Source: Pocillopora verrucosa (lineage: Eukaryota; Cnidaria; Anthozoa; Scleractinia; Pocilloporidae). From it: DNA of 64,000 bases. The notes beneath the pieces were generated by a model. The model saw only the letters and a program-made list of their open reading frames with translations. It was not told where the DNA came from and made no database searches. Below, piece by piece: positions 24,823 through 39,800 of this stretch; position 1 is the stretch's first letter; the number at the start of each line of letters is the position of its first letter. The stretch covers positions 29,509,631-29,573,630 of the forward strand of contig NC_089315.1 of assembly GCF_036669915.1 (NCBI RefSeq), in the 5' to 3' direction. The translations under genes were made by a program, and so were the position numbers.

Positions 24823-27800
24823 ATGGCCAACACTGGCCCGGCTAAGACAAAAAGGGCTCAGAGAGAAATTTGCGTGAAAGAAGAGTTTAAGATCGCAGTG
24901 AAAATTGCCCTCGATAGATTTCGATTTGAAGAGAAACAAAAAGGTAATCCTTTGGATTTTCTTAGAATCAAGATGTGTCTCCCAGAACTCAATTGATGAC
25001 TACATCGTGTTCATATCATTGTTATCAGATTGGAATAATTTGCAGAGAAAAGGTTTGATTGAGATGAAGCTTACACAGGCAACTGTAAAGCCAACTGAGA
25101 AGTTTTCAAGCATTTTTACGTTTTTGAGCGCTAGTACTTTATTCCTTTTTATGCGTGACACTGTATTAATATTTGTAACAGGAAACGCCGCGTAAACAAC
25201 ATTTAAATTATGTATGGGGGGGGGGGGGGGCATCAGTACTCCTTCCGTAAGATCGACGAGGTACTTATTTTTCTAATAAAATTATCCTTAAGATCTATCA
25301 CAGAAACGTGGCTCGATTTCTAAATACTTGTTTCATTGGTTGGCAATTTGAAAACAAGCCAAGATAAATCAGACACAGTGATGAGGGATTGTCTATATGC
25401 ACTGATGCTTTTCGGCGGAAATTTATACAATAAAAAGCCGAGCGCTATTGAGTCATGTGTCTTTGTGTCAGTACAACAGTTTGGTCTCATTCTGTACTTG
25501 ATTCACAGCAGTAAGCAACCATATGAAACCAGAAACATCAGCTTATTATCACTATTAATATAATAACTATACCTTTTTATCCCGTCACATTGTAAATTCA
25601 GAATGTACAGTCAGTGCTTTTTGTTAGGGACAAGTGTCTGAAAAGGTTGAATTTTCATGAGGTGATTTGTTATCTTTATATAGTTCTAGAATTTCCTTCA
25701 TCATTTACATCTGTGGAAAGAGCCTACATACACAGATTATGTCAGAACTTAGGATTAAAATCAAAAAGCAAAGGGTAAGATGTGGATTGTTTACCTTCAT
25801 TGCAGCTCTATGTTATGAGTTATATTAATGACAATGATTATGATAATATTACCCTTTACATCCTTACATCAATATGTATATTCTCCACATTACTTCATTA
25901 TACATTTCCTAAGGTGGTGACAGGGAGATTTTGCTTATCAATCAAGATCTTATTTACTTGAAGTTCATTTCCTCTATTCTCCTGAACCTAATGTTTTATT
26001 CAGATGTGACAGTTACTGGTTGTTTCACCAACAGTAGTTTTGCAAACATTGCTGGTCGGTTTGCAAACATGTAGAAGTCAGTTCGCAAACGTTTAGAAGT
26101 CAGTTCGCAAATGTCTAGAAGTCAGTTATAAACATTTACATGTCAACCTGGGTTTAACCATACGATTTAGAATGCTGCAAAACGACTGACATTCGGGATT
26201 ACACCGTAAGGAGGAATTAGGTGCCAGTCACTCTGAGGGTTCAATATTTAAAGGTAAATTTTCATACAAGTGGTCTTGTTTGCCCCTCTTCTTGGATGGA
26301 TATTTGCTGAATTAAAGTGCAACTCTCTCTTCTGATCTTTCTCATTTTTCAAGCAACGATTTTCAAATACATCAAATTCTCTTATGTATTCATGGTGGCA
26401 TATTGGGCATTTAATACTTACAGTACATAGTTGACAAAAACCTTTTCTTAGTAAGCTGAAATTGGTATGTTTCATTTCCTTTATATTTTCATTACTTTGC
26501 AGGAATGGAAGTAATAGATTTCTAACAGTCTCTAAGAAAACTGTTAGTGCTGGAACCTGTAGCACTGTTTTGAATCTCACCAGCAATGCTACACACCATA
26601 TTGAGCATTTACTGAAGAAATTTCCTTTAAACATCAAAGAAAGGCAAGAGCTCCAGCCCAAGACAGAAAGGTCGACAGTTACCTTTGATACAGGTGTGTA
26701 GTTTCTATTTGCCAAGGATTTACTCAGTAGTAATAGGTTTTTGTTTTATACTCTAAAAAGAAAAGGCTTCCTTCATTTTAAGCAATCTGACATGTATGTT
26801 AGACTGAAATTCTTCCTCGAATGTGTTCACTGGATTTATAATCTTTCATTTGTAGTATCTTTATAGTACTCCAAAATGAGTTTTAACACTTTAACTCCCA
26901 TGAATGACCAAGACAGAATTTCTCCTCACAATATCAATACAATATGGATTAGGTAAGGGATGAGAATAAAGAAAAATATCAACTAAGGGACTATATGTTG
27001 ATCCAATTCCAAATTCTCCAAAGTAACATTATAAGTATTATATCACAGACAGTAAGGAGATTTTTGAAAAACTACATGATTCATCATTTTAATATAATTT
27101 TTTGACTTAATCTTTGGTTTGGCTGAATTTTAAAAGTACTTTACTATTTACTTATAGCTGTTTTATTTTGCCATTTATTTATTAAGCAATTTTAATTTAA
27201 ATTAGTGTGTAAAGTGTTATTAGGAGTTGTTACAAATACTTTTTATTTATTTTTATTTAAATGGATATTTTGTATATAATGCATATTTTTTTCAATAAGG
27301 ACGTGGTGGAAGAGAAAGTAGAGTTGTTGGTAGGCTTAACAACAACACTCCTGCAGTTCCACCAGTTGTGAAAGAGAATGATTTCTTTTCATTTCGCAAG
27401 TCTTTACCAATTTATGAGCTGAGGGAACAGATCATGAAGCTTATTTCTGAGAACCAGGTGAAGTCTTAAAGTTACAAAATTGTTATGAACATCTGGTGCA
27501 CTTGAACTAAAATTGTTTGCTTTCAATTAAGGAACTGCTGAATAAACAACTTTTTTTAATCCAGCTGTTTCAAGAAAGGTTAAGGGAAAAAAGGAGAAAA
27601 GTTCATGTGACCATCTCAAAAAGTAGTTTGGGTATCTTGTGATCCATGAATTTTAAGAAATCAAATACTTTAAGATAAATGTATTTATCAAATATGCATT
27701 GCCTTGTCCTTACAGTGACGCTTTCCAAGATTTCCCTGAAATTCGGAACTGTGACCTGAAAATTACCCATCATATGTTTGGGGTTGTCACACACACTTTT

Positions 27801-30800
27801 ATGCTTTTAATAACAATCTCGAAACAGCTGTATATCAATGCTGTCTCCAAAACTTTATGCATTGTCATATTACTTGTTAATTGAAAATTTTGTTTCTTAT
27901 GAATTGTCCATCCAGGTTGTTCTTATATCTGGTGAAACAGGTTCAGGAAAAACAACTCAGGTAATGAACTTAAATTTAACAATTAACAACCAGTTGAAGT
28001 TGAAGGGAGAACAATGCTTATTCTCCTAAAATTGCCCTTTAAATTTTTTTTCTCTTTGAAGCATAAAATCACTCTGGAAACAATGCAAATATTCAGTATC
28101 ATCCTTATTCATTATTTTATTTTTCCTCCTCAAAACATTTAGGTTCCGCAATTTGTACTGGAGGAGGCTTATGCTAACTCAACTCCTTGCCGAGTGGTTT
28201 GCACTCAACCTCGGCGCATATCAGCTTTATCAGTGAGTGAAAGAGTTGCTACTGAAAGAGGAGAAAGACTTGGACAGACTGTTGGTTACCAAATTAGGCT
28301 GGATAATAGGTAATCTGAAGATCTCACATAATTTAAAGCATTTCTAATTGGAAAGTATGATGTACACTTTAAGTAACATGCTACAAGAAAGTTACCCCTA
28401 ATGTTTATCAATACCCTTCTAACCATAAAGTAGAGAGAGACGCTGTGAAGGATTGTATACTTCTTATCAACAATGAAAGATATAAAGCCAACAAACATAT
28501 CAGTTCTATGTGGTGGGGTCAGCACTAAGTAATCATGGTTGTTCCAGTTCTTTTTTGGTTTGTTTTGTTTAGCTAATTGTATTCTTAAAGACTCTGCAAG
28601 ATTTACACATGGAAATTTTCTCTCTTCTGTATGATTTTTATTGCTTAACTAGTCTTATTGTTTGATTTAATGTGTAAGGAACTCTCATTTTTTGTCTAAT
28701 GTGAATAACCAATGGTAACATGTGTCATCTTTTGTACACTTGATTATCTTGCAGAATATCTCCAAAAACATTGTTAACATACTGTACAACTGGAGTGCTG
28801 TTACGGACTTTGATGTCTGGAGATAATTCACTTTCATTTATCACTCATGTTATAGTGGTATGATAAGAAATATTTCAGTATTTGATAGTTATTTGTCTAA
28901 ACAGATTTATTAATGAAGCTAATTCAATTCAAGTTAGGGAACAGAGATACCAACTGCTAAAAAAATTTCAAATCTTAAAATATCAGTCCATTTCATAAGC
29001 CCCCCTCCTCCCCCTCCCCCACCTTCTGCTACGACAAGGCATACATGTAGATCCAAAAAGGTAGTGGCTTAACCCTTTAACTCCCAGAAGTGATTAACAT
29101 GTAACTTCTCCCTATAATATCTAAACATTATCCAGCAAACGGGTCATGAGAATATTCAAACTTATCAGGTAGAAATTGTCATCTTGATCTAACACCAAAT
29201 TCTTGTAACCTGTTCATGAGGAAATGTGTAGCAGCTAGAGGGGAGAATTAACAATCAGATCTTGGGAGTTAAAGGGTTAAATGATAGTAATTGTGACTGA
29301 GTTGAGTTTTAAACTTGCCAAAAGGAAGCCAAGAAACATAAGATAAGCAGGATGATATCATGATTTCTAAAATCATTTGAAATGTTAGGGTTTTTTTGTG
29401 GAAAATGATCCTGACCAGTAATGCTTTTGTTGTGAAGACTCATGGTGTTCTTGGAGACTCCAAGATAATCCAGTAGTGTTGGCATATAAATATATACATG
29501 TAAAGTATGATTTATTTTTCAGTGGCAGTACATACTGTATTAAAAGTAACTGTAGACAGAACTTATGTCATGTTTATTGATGTGTCAAGGAAATGGTAGA
29601 TTGAAAGTAAACAACAAAAAAATAGTTAATTGTGCTGAACAATAATGAAAATTTTTCCTTCATCAGGATGAGGTTCACGAGCGAGATAGATTTTCAGACT
29701 TCCTACTAATAGCCTTGAGGGACCTTTTAACAGTTAACAGGAGACTGAAGTTAATTTTAATGAGTGCTGCTTTAGATATCAACTTGTTTATTGACTACTT
29801 TGGAAAGTGTCCAGTTATTCATGGTAAGTCAAACTACTTGCCCTGTAACACCCTGACTTTTGACCTTTACTGTGTGGATACTTTTTCCAGTGTTATATTC
29901 ATTGCCACAGATATTTCAAAAGTAACTTTACACAATTAAAACGATTGCCTGGCTGGTAAGTTATTTGGTAGACTACCTGCAATTATCCTTCTATTTTTTT
30001 TTCAATTTTTTTTAATTCTTAGAACTGTTCATCATTGTTGTGATGAAGAATAAAATCAATACCCCTTTAGTTGTATAATAAATCTACCAGTATCAGGCAC
30101 ATTTCTACCATTCTGAGTCACTATAAATTTTTAAAAAATGGAGGAAATAGGACACAGATTTTGCCAAGGAAATAAATGTAACCAAATCACAGATTAGTGG
30201 ATTTGAACCAAGGAGCTCCAGCTTTCAAATTCAGCACTCAAAACAACTCCACAGTATTTTCTCCCTATTGTACTCATGTGCAATTTCCTGAGCTGATGCA
30301 TTAGTTTACTTAAACAATCTTTCATTGCTTGGCCAGTGAACTGTTCTTGGGTTGCCATATAAGGGGAACTGCACTATTGCTTGATGAAGTCAACTCACAT
30401 TATTTTTCACAGTACCTGGTAGGTGCTTTGATGTACAAGCATATTTCTTGGAAGACATTCTTAAAATGTGAGTATTTTTTCTTCGGAAAGTATATTCTCC
30501 AAGACAAACTTTTCCTTTTTTCCATACATGCATCTTGGTAGTGCACTGTACAAATATCTTAAAAAAATCTTACAACTCTAACTTGCCAGGACATCATACT
30601 GTAACAAGGAAATGGTAAAACATATGAAACACAACCAAACCAAAAATGGTACAGGAGAAAAGGATGACAACATTTCCCTTCCTACTGAGCAGGAAGTTTC
30701 AAATGCAGCAAATGATGAGGAAGTTGAGAGTTCTCACAAAGATAATGAGACTGGAAGTGAGAATAATGTCAACGCAGAAGAGACAGGTCCTCCTACTGCT

Positions 30801-33800
30801 GACGCACAAGCAGAAGGGATGTTTGATGTAGAACTACAGGCATCAGAAGGTATGTGGTACTTCTTTAGAGAATATAAGCAGTTTGTGTTATTACCTTGGC
30901 AGGTATTAATGACTCTTTGATGGTTATGTAGGTTCTTTTACTGAATAATTTTACTAGTTTACTTGACAATTAATGTATAAACACATACTTCCCTTATCAG
31001 ATGCAGAACTTGAAGATGATCCTATTCGAAAACTAAATGAAGATTCTCAAGACAAAGACTATCTTCCTGAATTCCAGCTTGATGAAGAACTGGGTGATGG
31101 AGACATGGATGAGGACATCTTACTGGAAGGACAAGAGGAAGGTGAAAATGATGCAAATGATGATGAAGATGTTGAGGAGGGAGATGATGTAGATATTGAG
31201 GAGATCGAGGATAAAGTTGATGATAGAGACATTAAAGAGCTGGATGAAGCTGTGGAAGGAATCAAACTCCAGGAAGATAATGGTGATAATGCTTTGCAAG
31301 GCCTGGCAAATGATGACAATGATAAGCAGGATGAGGTAGGTTTAACTGTACATTAAGCTTAAAAAAACCTTCATCTTGAAATTCCTATAAACTTTAATTT
31401 TTTTTTATCTCCAAGGAGAGTGACAGTGAGGAACAATATTTACGGCAAGAAATGGATAACAGCATTTCAGAGGCATGGCTAAACGTAAGTGTAAAATAGA
31501 TTATATATGTCTCTAGATTATACATCTCTCAATAAGAAATTAGGGTAACCTGCACTTTTGTCTTGACAGGGTGATGAGGACTCATTTGTCCAGATTCTCT
31601 ACTTGATCATGCATGAGAACATCAGTGGTAAGTAGTTGGCAAAATATAACATTCTTCCTAGTTCTTAGTTTTGACGTACACTGCACATGTACTGTGTATT
31701 CAGGACAGGCAAAAGAAATTTTCAAACTGGTAGAGAAATTCTTTTGCCCTAGGCTGTAATATGAGGTACAAAATGTGGCAAGCATAAGAGGTTATTGCCT
31801 AACAAGGAGAACACTGACATAAAGTCCAGACATGGGTCACCTTGTTACATGTAACTGAATCTTGTCCAGATGAGGCTCATACAGCCAAGGCTTAACCCAA
31901 TTTTGATGTTGTGTAGCAACTAGGAGTACTGGGATGCTAGTACAGTGCATTCCCCTCCCCTCCCCTCCCCCCTCTCCTTAGTGGAAAGGGGCCTGTGAGA
32001 GTTACATTTCTCACCCAAAAACAAAATAGAATGAGCTGGCCAGGGTGTGAAATTTTCAAACAGGATTCCACTGTGATTATTAAAACATCACCTCTCCTCT
32101 CCTATGATCATACAAGCTGTACTTTAGAACACTGTTGAAGACCTTTGCCTCTCTTCTTCCACAGTTGACCATCAACACTCAGACACGCAGGCCACTGCCC
32201 TGATGGTTGCATCAGGACGAGGTTGTGCTGGTGTTGTTGAACAGTTGCTGAGTTTAGGAGCCAATCCTCACATTAGGGAGCCCAAGAATGGATGGTAAGG
32301 AAATATTAATTTTTTTTGTATGCCCTACCATCAAATTTTTTCAAGGTCTTGTTGCTGAATTAAATCATGCGACAAATTTATGGACATAATTTCTCTCCCC
32401 AAGGACTGCTATAGATTGGGCCAAGAAATGGGAACATAGTGATGTTGTCCAAATTCTTGAATCGTGTTTGTGAGTATGACAATTTAAAGTATGATTTTAA
32501 TAGTTTGTGTACTCCAGGTGTTGAATTGCTTTGTATGTAATCATCTAGCTTGTTCATAGATTAGCTTAAAAATGGATTTAGAGAGTATGATGAGGTTGTA
32601 GAAGGTTTGATGAGATTTAGGAAAGGTATTTATAAAGTAAGGTAGGTATCATGTCATATTAACCCTTTGAAAACTAAAAGTGATTAGAATCCAACTTCTC
32701 CTTACCATATCTCCCTGAATCATTTGGCATTAAACTGATGAGAATAAACAAAATGATCACCATTTAAAGAAGCTCTTGATTGGTAAACAAATTCTCCTTG
32801 TCAGCATCTTTGGAAATGTATAGAGAACAGTATAGAGAATATGCATACTGATGTTAGGGTGTGAAGGCATTATGAAGTCTGACCGCTGCAATGTACTTTT
32901 CCCCAAGTAAATTTGAGAGTGAAGGCAGTCTTCACTGAAGTATCTGCCAATGTCTTGAAGGGAAATTTTTATGTTTATCTTTTTAGGTCATCACCCAAAG
33001 TTCCGTATGTGGATGAAACAGCTTTAGAAAGGGAATCTAATGAACTAAGTGAAGAAAGCAAAGAACTGCTTGCTATTTACCACAAGACATTTGATGATGA
33101 TCGGGTAAGGCATGCTAGGTAAATGCACCTGTAATCATTCAAAGAATGCTTTTTCCAAAGAGTTAAGTCTGAATCAAACCTTAGTCTCACCAGTTGCAAT
33201 CACTGATAGGTTGCAATGTCAGGTTTCTGATTGAAATGAGGAATCAACCATAGAAGACAGCAAGTATGATGTCAAAGTTGTATATTGATACATGTCTAAA
33301 ATCAGCAAGAGTAGCCATTCTGTGGCTGATTCTTCTGCCTTCTTCTCCACCAACATTACTAATTTGGATAGCCTAGGTTGTTACTAGACTATTGCTTCAG
33401 TTGTGCAGAAAGGTCTTTGGTAAAAATCTCTGTTCCTTTTGCAGGTTGATCTTGACTTAATCACTAGTCTACTGACATATATTTGTAACACTCAGCAAGA
33501 AGGTCAGTTCAACTTTAAATATTTTAGGTGAAGTCACCAAGTAAGAGCTTATTTCTGGTTGTCATGGCATAAAGAGATTAGAACTATGGATTCCCTCCCC
33601 CCCCCTCCGGAGTGTGTATTACTCTGTCACCCCCAGCATTTCATCACACTTCACTGAAAATTTCCTTGTACCCAATTACACTCCAGGGTGGAGACAGGCA
33701 CTGTGAGGTTACACTGTAAACTGTCACCTGAGGACACAATAAAGTGAGGCAGATATAGACTGGACTCCCACAGACTGGACTCTTATGCCTCTAAAATCAA

Positions 33801-36800
33801 TGTTAGGTTGTCTGTGCCTGTTAAAGAACATAAATTTAGTCACCCACCATTTTATTAATGATACGTTAAAAAAAAAAAATGGTAAGAATGTATGAATACT
33901 TTTTCTCTATTCAAGCTACAGTTGCATAGCTGGCAGATGTTCAATTTGAGTTCTCTCCACTAGAAGTAAATTAAATTTATTTATTATACCCACACAGGTT
34001 CTATATTGGTATTCCTTCCTGGTTATGATGAAATTATCACTCTCCGTGACAATTTAACGGCTGATAAGGAATTTGGAAATACTAGAAGGTAGTTGTTGAT
34101 AAAATTTTGTTGTTTGTTAAACCCCTGCTCTTAAGTATTCAAAAACAGTGCCTCAGATTCATGCCCATAGTATTTCTTTCCTCTTTTTCCTAGGTATCAG
34201 ATTTTTACCCTACATTCTTCCATGCAAGCTACAGAGCAAAGAAAGGTGAGTGACGAAGAGTACTCTCTTCTTGTTTAAATTTTGCAAGAGTCCTTGATAA
34301 GCTTAGGATGTCTCTATGGCACATGACTAAGTCATATTCTTTTGTTTATTCAAGGTTTTCAGAAAACTACACCAATCAATCAGAAAAATTGTGAGTTGTT
34401 AATTAGTTGAAATGTTCATGCTAGTTTATCCTCAGCAAGGTAACAACAATAGTATGACTCGGCTACATTGTACGTTTACACATAATCATGTATACCTTTG
34501 ATTTTATTAGTGATGTCTCTGGGTATTGAACAAGTATTCGACAATTATGGTATACCCTTGACATGTGCTTTTGTTTTCACACAGATCCTTTCAACAAATA
34601 TAGCAGAGACTAGTGTCACTATTGATGATGTTGTGTTTGTGATTGACAGTGGAAAGGTGAAAGAGGTTGGTAACTAATTACTTCTCTTTGTGGGGCAACC
34701 AAAGCAATTCAAAAAATAAATAACCTTCCCTTTGGCACGCTGCATATCCATGCACCATTGATAATGCTCTTCTCGGTGTCCTGAACGGTTTCAACTGAAC
34801 ATCTACTTCTTTGGCTTGTGGCATAAGGATGATTATTGAGGTTTACACTGTAAATGTAGCTATCTATGCTAACTGTGATATAGGTTTAATTTAGAAGATA
34901 AGAAATATTTATCAACCTTTTTTATTATCTAGAAAGCCTTTGATGCACTGACATCAGTCTCTTCACTTCAATCTGTATGGGTGTCCAAAGCAAGCGCAAT
35001 TCAGAGGAAAGGAAGGTGATCTATTTGTTTTTATAAAGTAACCGAGATAACACGAGGGCCCTGATTGGTCAAAAACCTTTTGTTTATTGCATCACCAAAT
35101 TGAAACATTTTGAGTTTATTTTATAAATTTCCAAACTTTTTATAGAATAAGAGAGACGGTAAGTTTTGAGCTCGGTATAGAAATAGAGAAAGATGTTTTT
35201 GTCTTGTCACGAGCGAGGGACAAAGAGGAACACGCTTTCTCATGGGTACTCAGGTACTTTGTTCCTCGCTCGTGACAAGACGAAAAACGTCTTTTTCTTA
35301 AACCTTCTGTTGTTGAAATATTTTTATTGTGTTCATAGTTAAGCATACTTACAGCATTCTTCGTTTCCCATCCACATAAAACCAAACTTACATCTTCTAA
35401 CTCTTTTTCCTTCTCAGGGCTGGGAGATGTTCCCCTGGTGTTTGTTACCACTTATTCAGCCGAGTTCGACATGATAGCTTCTTGGAATACCAGATCCCCG
35501 AATTATTACGAATTCCTCTGCAGGTAGGATTCAGAGAGTATCAATTTTATTAACCTGACCTTTTTGCAATAAAAGAACTCACACGTAAATTAAGTTTTTA
35601 TTGAACTTAATCTAGTCGATCGTCTTCACAGATATCGCTTTGGAGACAGACAAAAGAAACCGTTTTTGAGAGAGGTGGCTCTTACGGAGGGGAGAGGGGG
35701 CTGGGGTAAAATGTAACACCTGTTGAACCTATGTCCTTCACAACTCGGTTACGATGCGTATAGCTAACGAAGAGAAGCAGTGTTAGGTGAAGCTTCAACT
35801 GTATTACTGTTGTTCTTGTTTTGTAGGAATTATGTCTTCACACAAAACTTTTAGCATCACCAAACACGTCAATAAGTGATTTCTTGTCCAAAGCTCCCGA
35901 GGCTCCTCCGCTTTTGATTCTTCGAAATGCTGTTGCCCTTCTTAAGGTTGGTATTGACACCAGTAGTATTGTTGCCAAACCGTCTTAGTTAATTCTGTTT
36001 ACACTATTCATCGCATATCCTTCACTGATTTTGTGTACACCATATACTTTTAGATTACCAAACGTTTTTTGTTGAAGCCCTGATTTTTTTCAGGCTTCTT
36101 CTTTCCAATTGCTTAAATTGGAAAATTTACTGCGATGATCACATTTCACTTTCGTTTTTTGTTATGTTTGACCCATTGGATCTTAATTTCACCTCAAAGA
36201 AGTACATGCATATGGTGTACTTACTGTAAAGTTTTTGTCCGCGTCTGTTACTTTTCTTTCCACTTTTTATTCACTGCTTCTGCTCTTGCATAAGTAACTG
36301 TAGCTGATCGTTTGATTTGATTTATTTTTGATCCAGACCATAGACGCTTTGGACCAATGGGAAGACCTGACTGACCTTGGTAAATGCATTGCTTTATTTG
36401 ACAGAACTTTGTAAAAGGAGAACTCAAAGAAAAATCAGGCAAACTGCCTGAAGCGCGGGCAACGTGCATGACCAAGTCACTTGTGACTTTACTTTGCATT
36501 TGATTGGTTGAGGGATTGGACCACTCAAAGACCTTAGTGAAGACAAAGCATTGTCGGATTGCTTCCCCCTCAAATAAAAATTCACTAGCTAGAAATCCTG
36601 CTTTTATATGTTCATTTAATAGTGGTTCTCTTTTCTCCTGCCCAAAAATTATCTGACAATCTTTAACCTTAACCTGAGTCTTTCATGACTCGTTGTTACA
36701 GTGTGATAACTGAAAAGCTACTTATCAAGCATAAGAAACGTTTCATTCTGGCAATTATGCCGATCTTTGTAGTACCGTTTTTGTGGAATTACCATACGAT

Positions 36801-39800
36801 TCGGTGTAATGGCCATGCAGTTTTTTATAATTACTGTGTGATTCTGTGTCACCTCTCCTAGGTCGTCATCTTGCTGACTTACCCCTTAGTCCACAGCTGG
36901 GGAAGATGATCCTGTACTCAGTTGTACTGAAGTGTGTGGATCCAGTGGTGACCATCGCCTGTGCTCTGGCCTACAGGGATCCTTGTAAGTAAAGGAAAAT
37001 TACAAAAAAGAAGCAGAGGAAATTCTCTGAGCCGACAAAGCAGACCCGTAATTTGAGAATCGCGGTGAATCGTTAAACCGACTTGCTATCTCCGTTCTCA
37101 AGGAACAAACGAGTGATTTTAAGTAAATGCCAGGCCTATTGATAATTAATCAGTCAGTCATCATGGTGAAAAAACTTTTATACGATTATACTTTTTCGTC
37201 TTTGTCAAAAAATATGGTAGCAAAACTTTCTGACATGCTCCTCTGTGGCAGTGCAGTGCTTGTGTGGGACTTCTTACCGACAGATACTACCTTCCCCTTT
37301 GACGGGATAAGGGTTTTCAGTTCGTCTTGTTCAGATAGAATTTACGACTCACTTTGGAACTCAAATACAGCATATACCAAGGTAAACTCTTGGTGTGTGG
37401 AACTTTTTAAAAGCCTTATACTTGCTCTGTGTTTTTTTTCAGTTATTCTTCCAATGTACGCGGCCGAGAAGCGAGCTGCAGCTGCCGCTAGAAAAAGATT
37501 CATCTTGGATCCTTTCAGCGATCACTTGGTGTTCGTGCAAGTGTTCAGAGTGAGTTGGTTACTACTTGTGATGCAGGGTTGGTGCGTTGCAATAATGAAA
37601 AAAAGAAACATCTGGATATATTTCTGACAGATACAATAGCTTATCTTTTAAAATCAAAGGTGATCTTTGAATCGAAGAATTACGAAATTATTCATACTAA
37701 TTCGAAGCAAGAATGATAGAAGAATACTCACCATCTCTACTCTCTTATGGCTCAAATTAAGCAAGATCCTCCAAGGAACTATAGAGCAAACCGAACTTGC
37801 GAATTTTTCAGTGTTGGATCTCTCATTAGTGCTTTATGTACCCATGCCATTGTTACATGCCGTTTGGATCTTTTGTTCCTTAGGGCTGGCAACGTGCACG
37901 ATCTGAAGGTTACGACAGGAACTTCTGTCGGAGGAACTACTTGTCTCAAGCTACCTTAGAAATGATGGCTGGTATGAGGTAAAGCTTTTAAAAGGCCGGT
38001 TTATAATTTAGATTTGAAAATCTCAAGAAGTTATTCCATTGCAAGGTAACCTTGGACCTTAACGTGCTTTTTACATGAAGGTACTGGTTAAATGATTGAA
38101 GGGGTGGTGCGATCCCCGTCATGTTTCTGATTTACCTGTTGTCATTTTAGAGCACAAATTCTTGGACAATTGAAATTTGCCGGTTTCATTCGCCCCCGCG
38201 GAGCAGGAGACATCAGGGACTTGAATTCCAACTCAAACAACTGGGCTGTTGTTAAGGTATGTTTCTACTGAATATAGGTGCAATTGCGGTGAAGAAATAA
38301 TCGTCGCATATCCTTCGTTGCTGTCGTTGTCTCTGTTTGGTTAGCTGTCATCGTTTTCATCATTTTCACTGTCGCTTTTCGTTGTAATATTTGTCGTCAT
38401 GGGCAACGTCATGACTACCCGCCATAACTGTCCTTTTTCTCCTTCTTGGTTGCTGTTTTCTTCTTCAAAGAACTGTTCGAACTCACTAGCCATTGCTCAT
38501 ACCTACCTGCTGTAATCCAGAGAACTCTACCATTTTGAGTCTTAAAATGAACAGATACTATTCTTAGTTTGGTTTCCAGTGTAATACCCTTATCCTTTCT
38601 GCATACCATTATTTAAAACTGGTAAAATTAAACTTTCCTTTGTTGTCAGGCGGCTCTCTGTGCTGGAACATTTCCACAGGTGGCTCGTGTGGATAGAAGT
38701 GCGAAAAAACTTACAACACAGTAAGAGCAAATACTGTTAGACTTAAATTGTGCTAATGTTTGCTTTATTTTGTAGCCTTTGTTAGTTAGAAGTGTTTCTT
38801 CGCCCCGTCCTTAGCGATTTCAGCTAACATTTTTTTTTATGAAGCTGTGTTGTTAATGCTGCAGGAAAGAGAGTAAAGTTCGGTTCCACAATTCCTCCAT
38901 ATTGTACCAGTCTCCAACACAAGGAGACTCCATGTCCGCTGCTCAAACAAAGGCCATCAACAGACTTCCCTCCGATTGGCTTATTTATGAGGAAATGTCG
39001 AGGTTTGTTTCTTTCTTTCTTTCTTTCATTTTTATCTCAAGCTAATCTTTCAGTGCTACCTAACTGGTGGTTCCTAGCAGGGGTTCATGTTTGCTGTATG
39101 CTGACATGAGCTCAGATAAATGGACTCAAATCATGTTGAATAGCTGTAAAACTTCTTCAAAAAATGTTTAAAAAAATTTCAGAGTCGACAATGGTATTTT
39201 TTAATTCTGCAATTGGGCTCTGTAAAAGAAACAAGTTTACCAAAAGCCTCTACTTTTACTAATTCGCCTCTGAACACGTGTCATTAACTGTCTATCCTTT
39301 TCCAGGTTGTACACAACAGTGACAGTTAAATGCTGTACACTGCTGTCCCCTGTGACAATAGCACTCTTCACTGGACCAAGCCTGTCTTCCGAGCGTGTTA
39401 CCCAGGACCCCTCTGCTGCTCGTGACAGTGAGAGGTACCTTGGAGATGGACTAGGACGAGAGAGTGAAAGCAGTGATAGCGAAACAGAGGAAACATCAGG
39501 AAAGAAAGAAAAAAATGGTGCTCTGTTTAGCGTGGATGAGTGGATCGCGCTGTCTGCGAGTCAAGAGGTAGTTTTTGTGATCCTCAAAAACTTCTACTTC
39601 TACTTCTTTTAAGCTTACCTTGTACAAGCACATCAAGAATAACCCAAAAAATGGAAGGAATTCACACTGCCCATAGTCAAAAATGCCTCTAACGTTAGCA
39701 AACTTCAATTTAGTCATTTAGAATTTATATGATTTTATGTTCAATTGCAAACCGAGGAGGAAAGTTTTTGTCTGCATTATTCGTCATTCGCGTGGTTAGA

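Noticed and set aside
31059-31319. Serine-rich open frame on the minus strand
   Set aside because: It is the antisense shadow of the acidic GAN/GAT-rich exon 11 of YTHDC2, whose codon bias leaves the opposite strand open.
37127-37627. 166-codon plus-strand frame
   Set aside because: Only its part at 37443-37549 is real coding sequence (YTHDC2 exon 27). The rest is intron that happens to be open.
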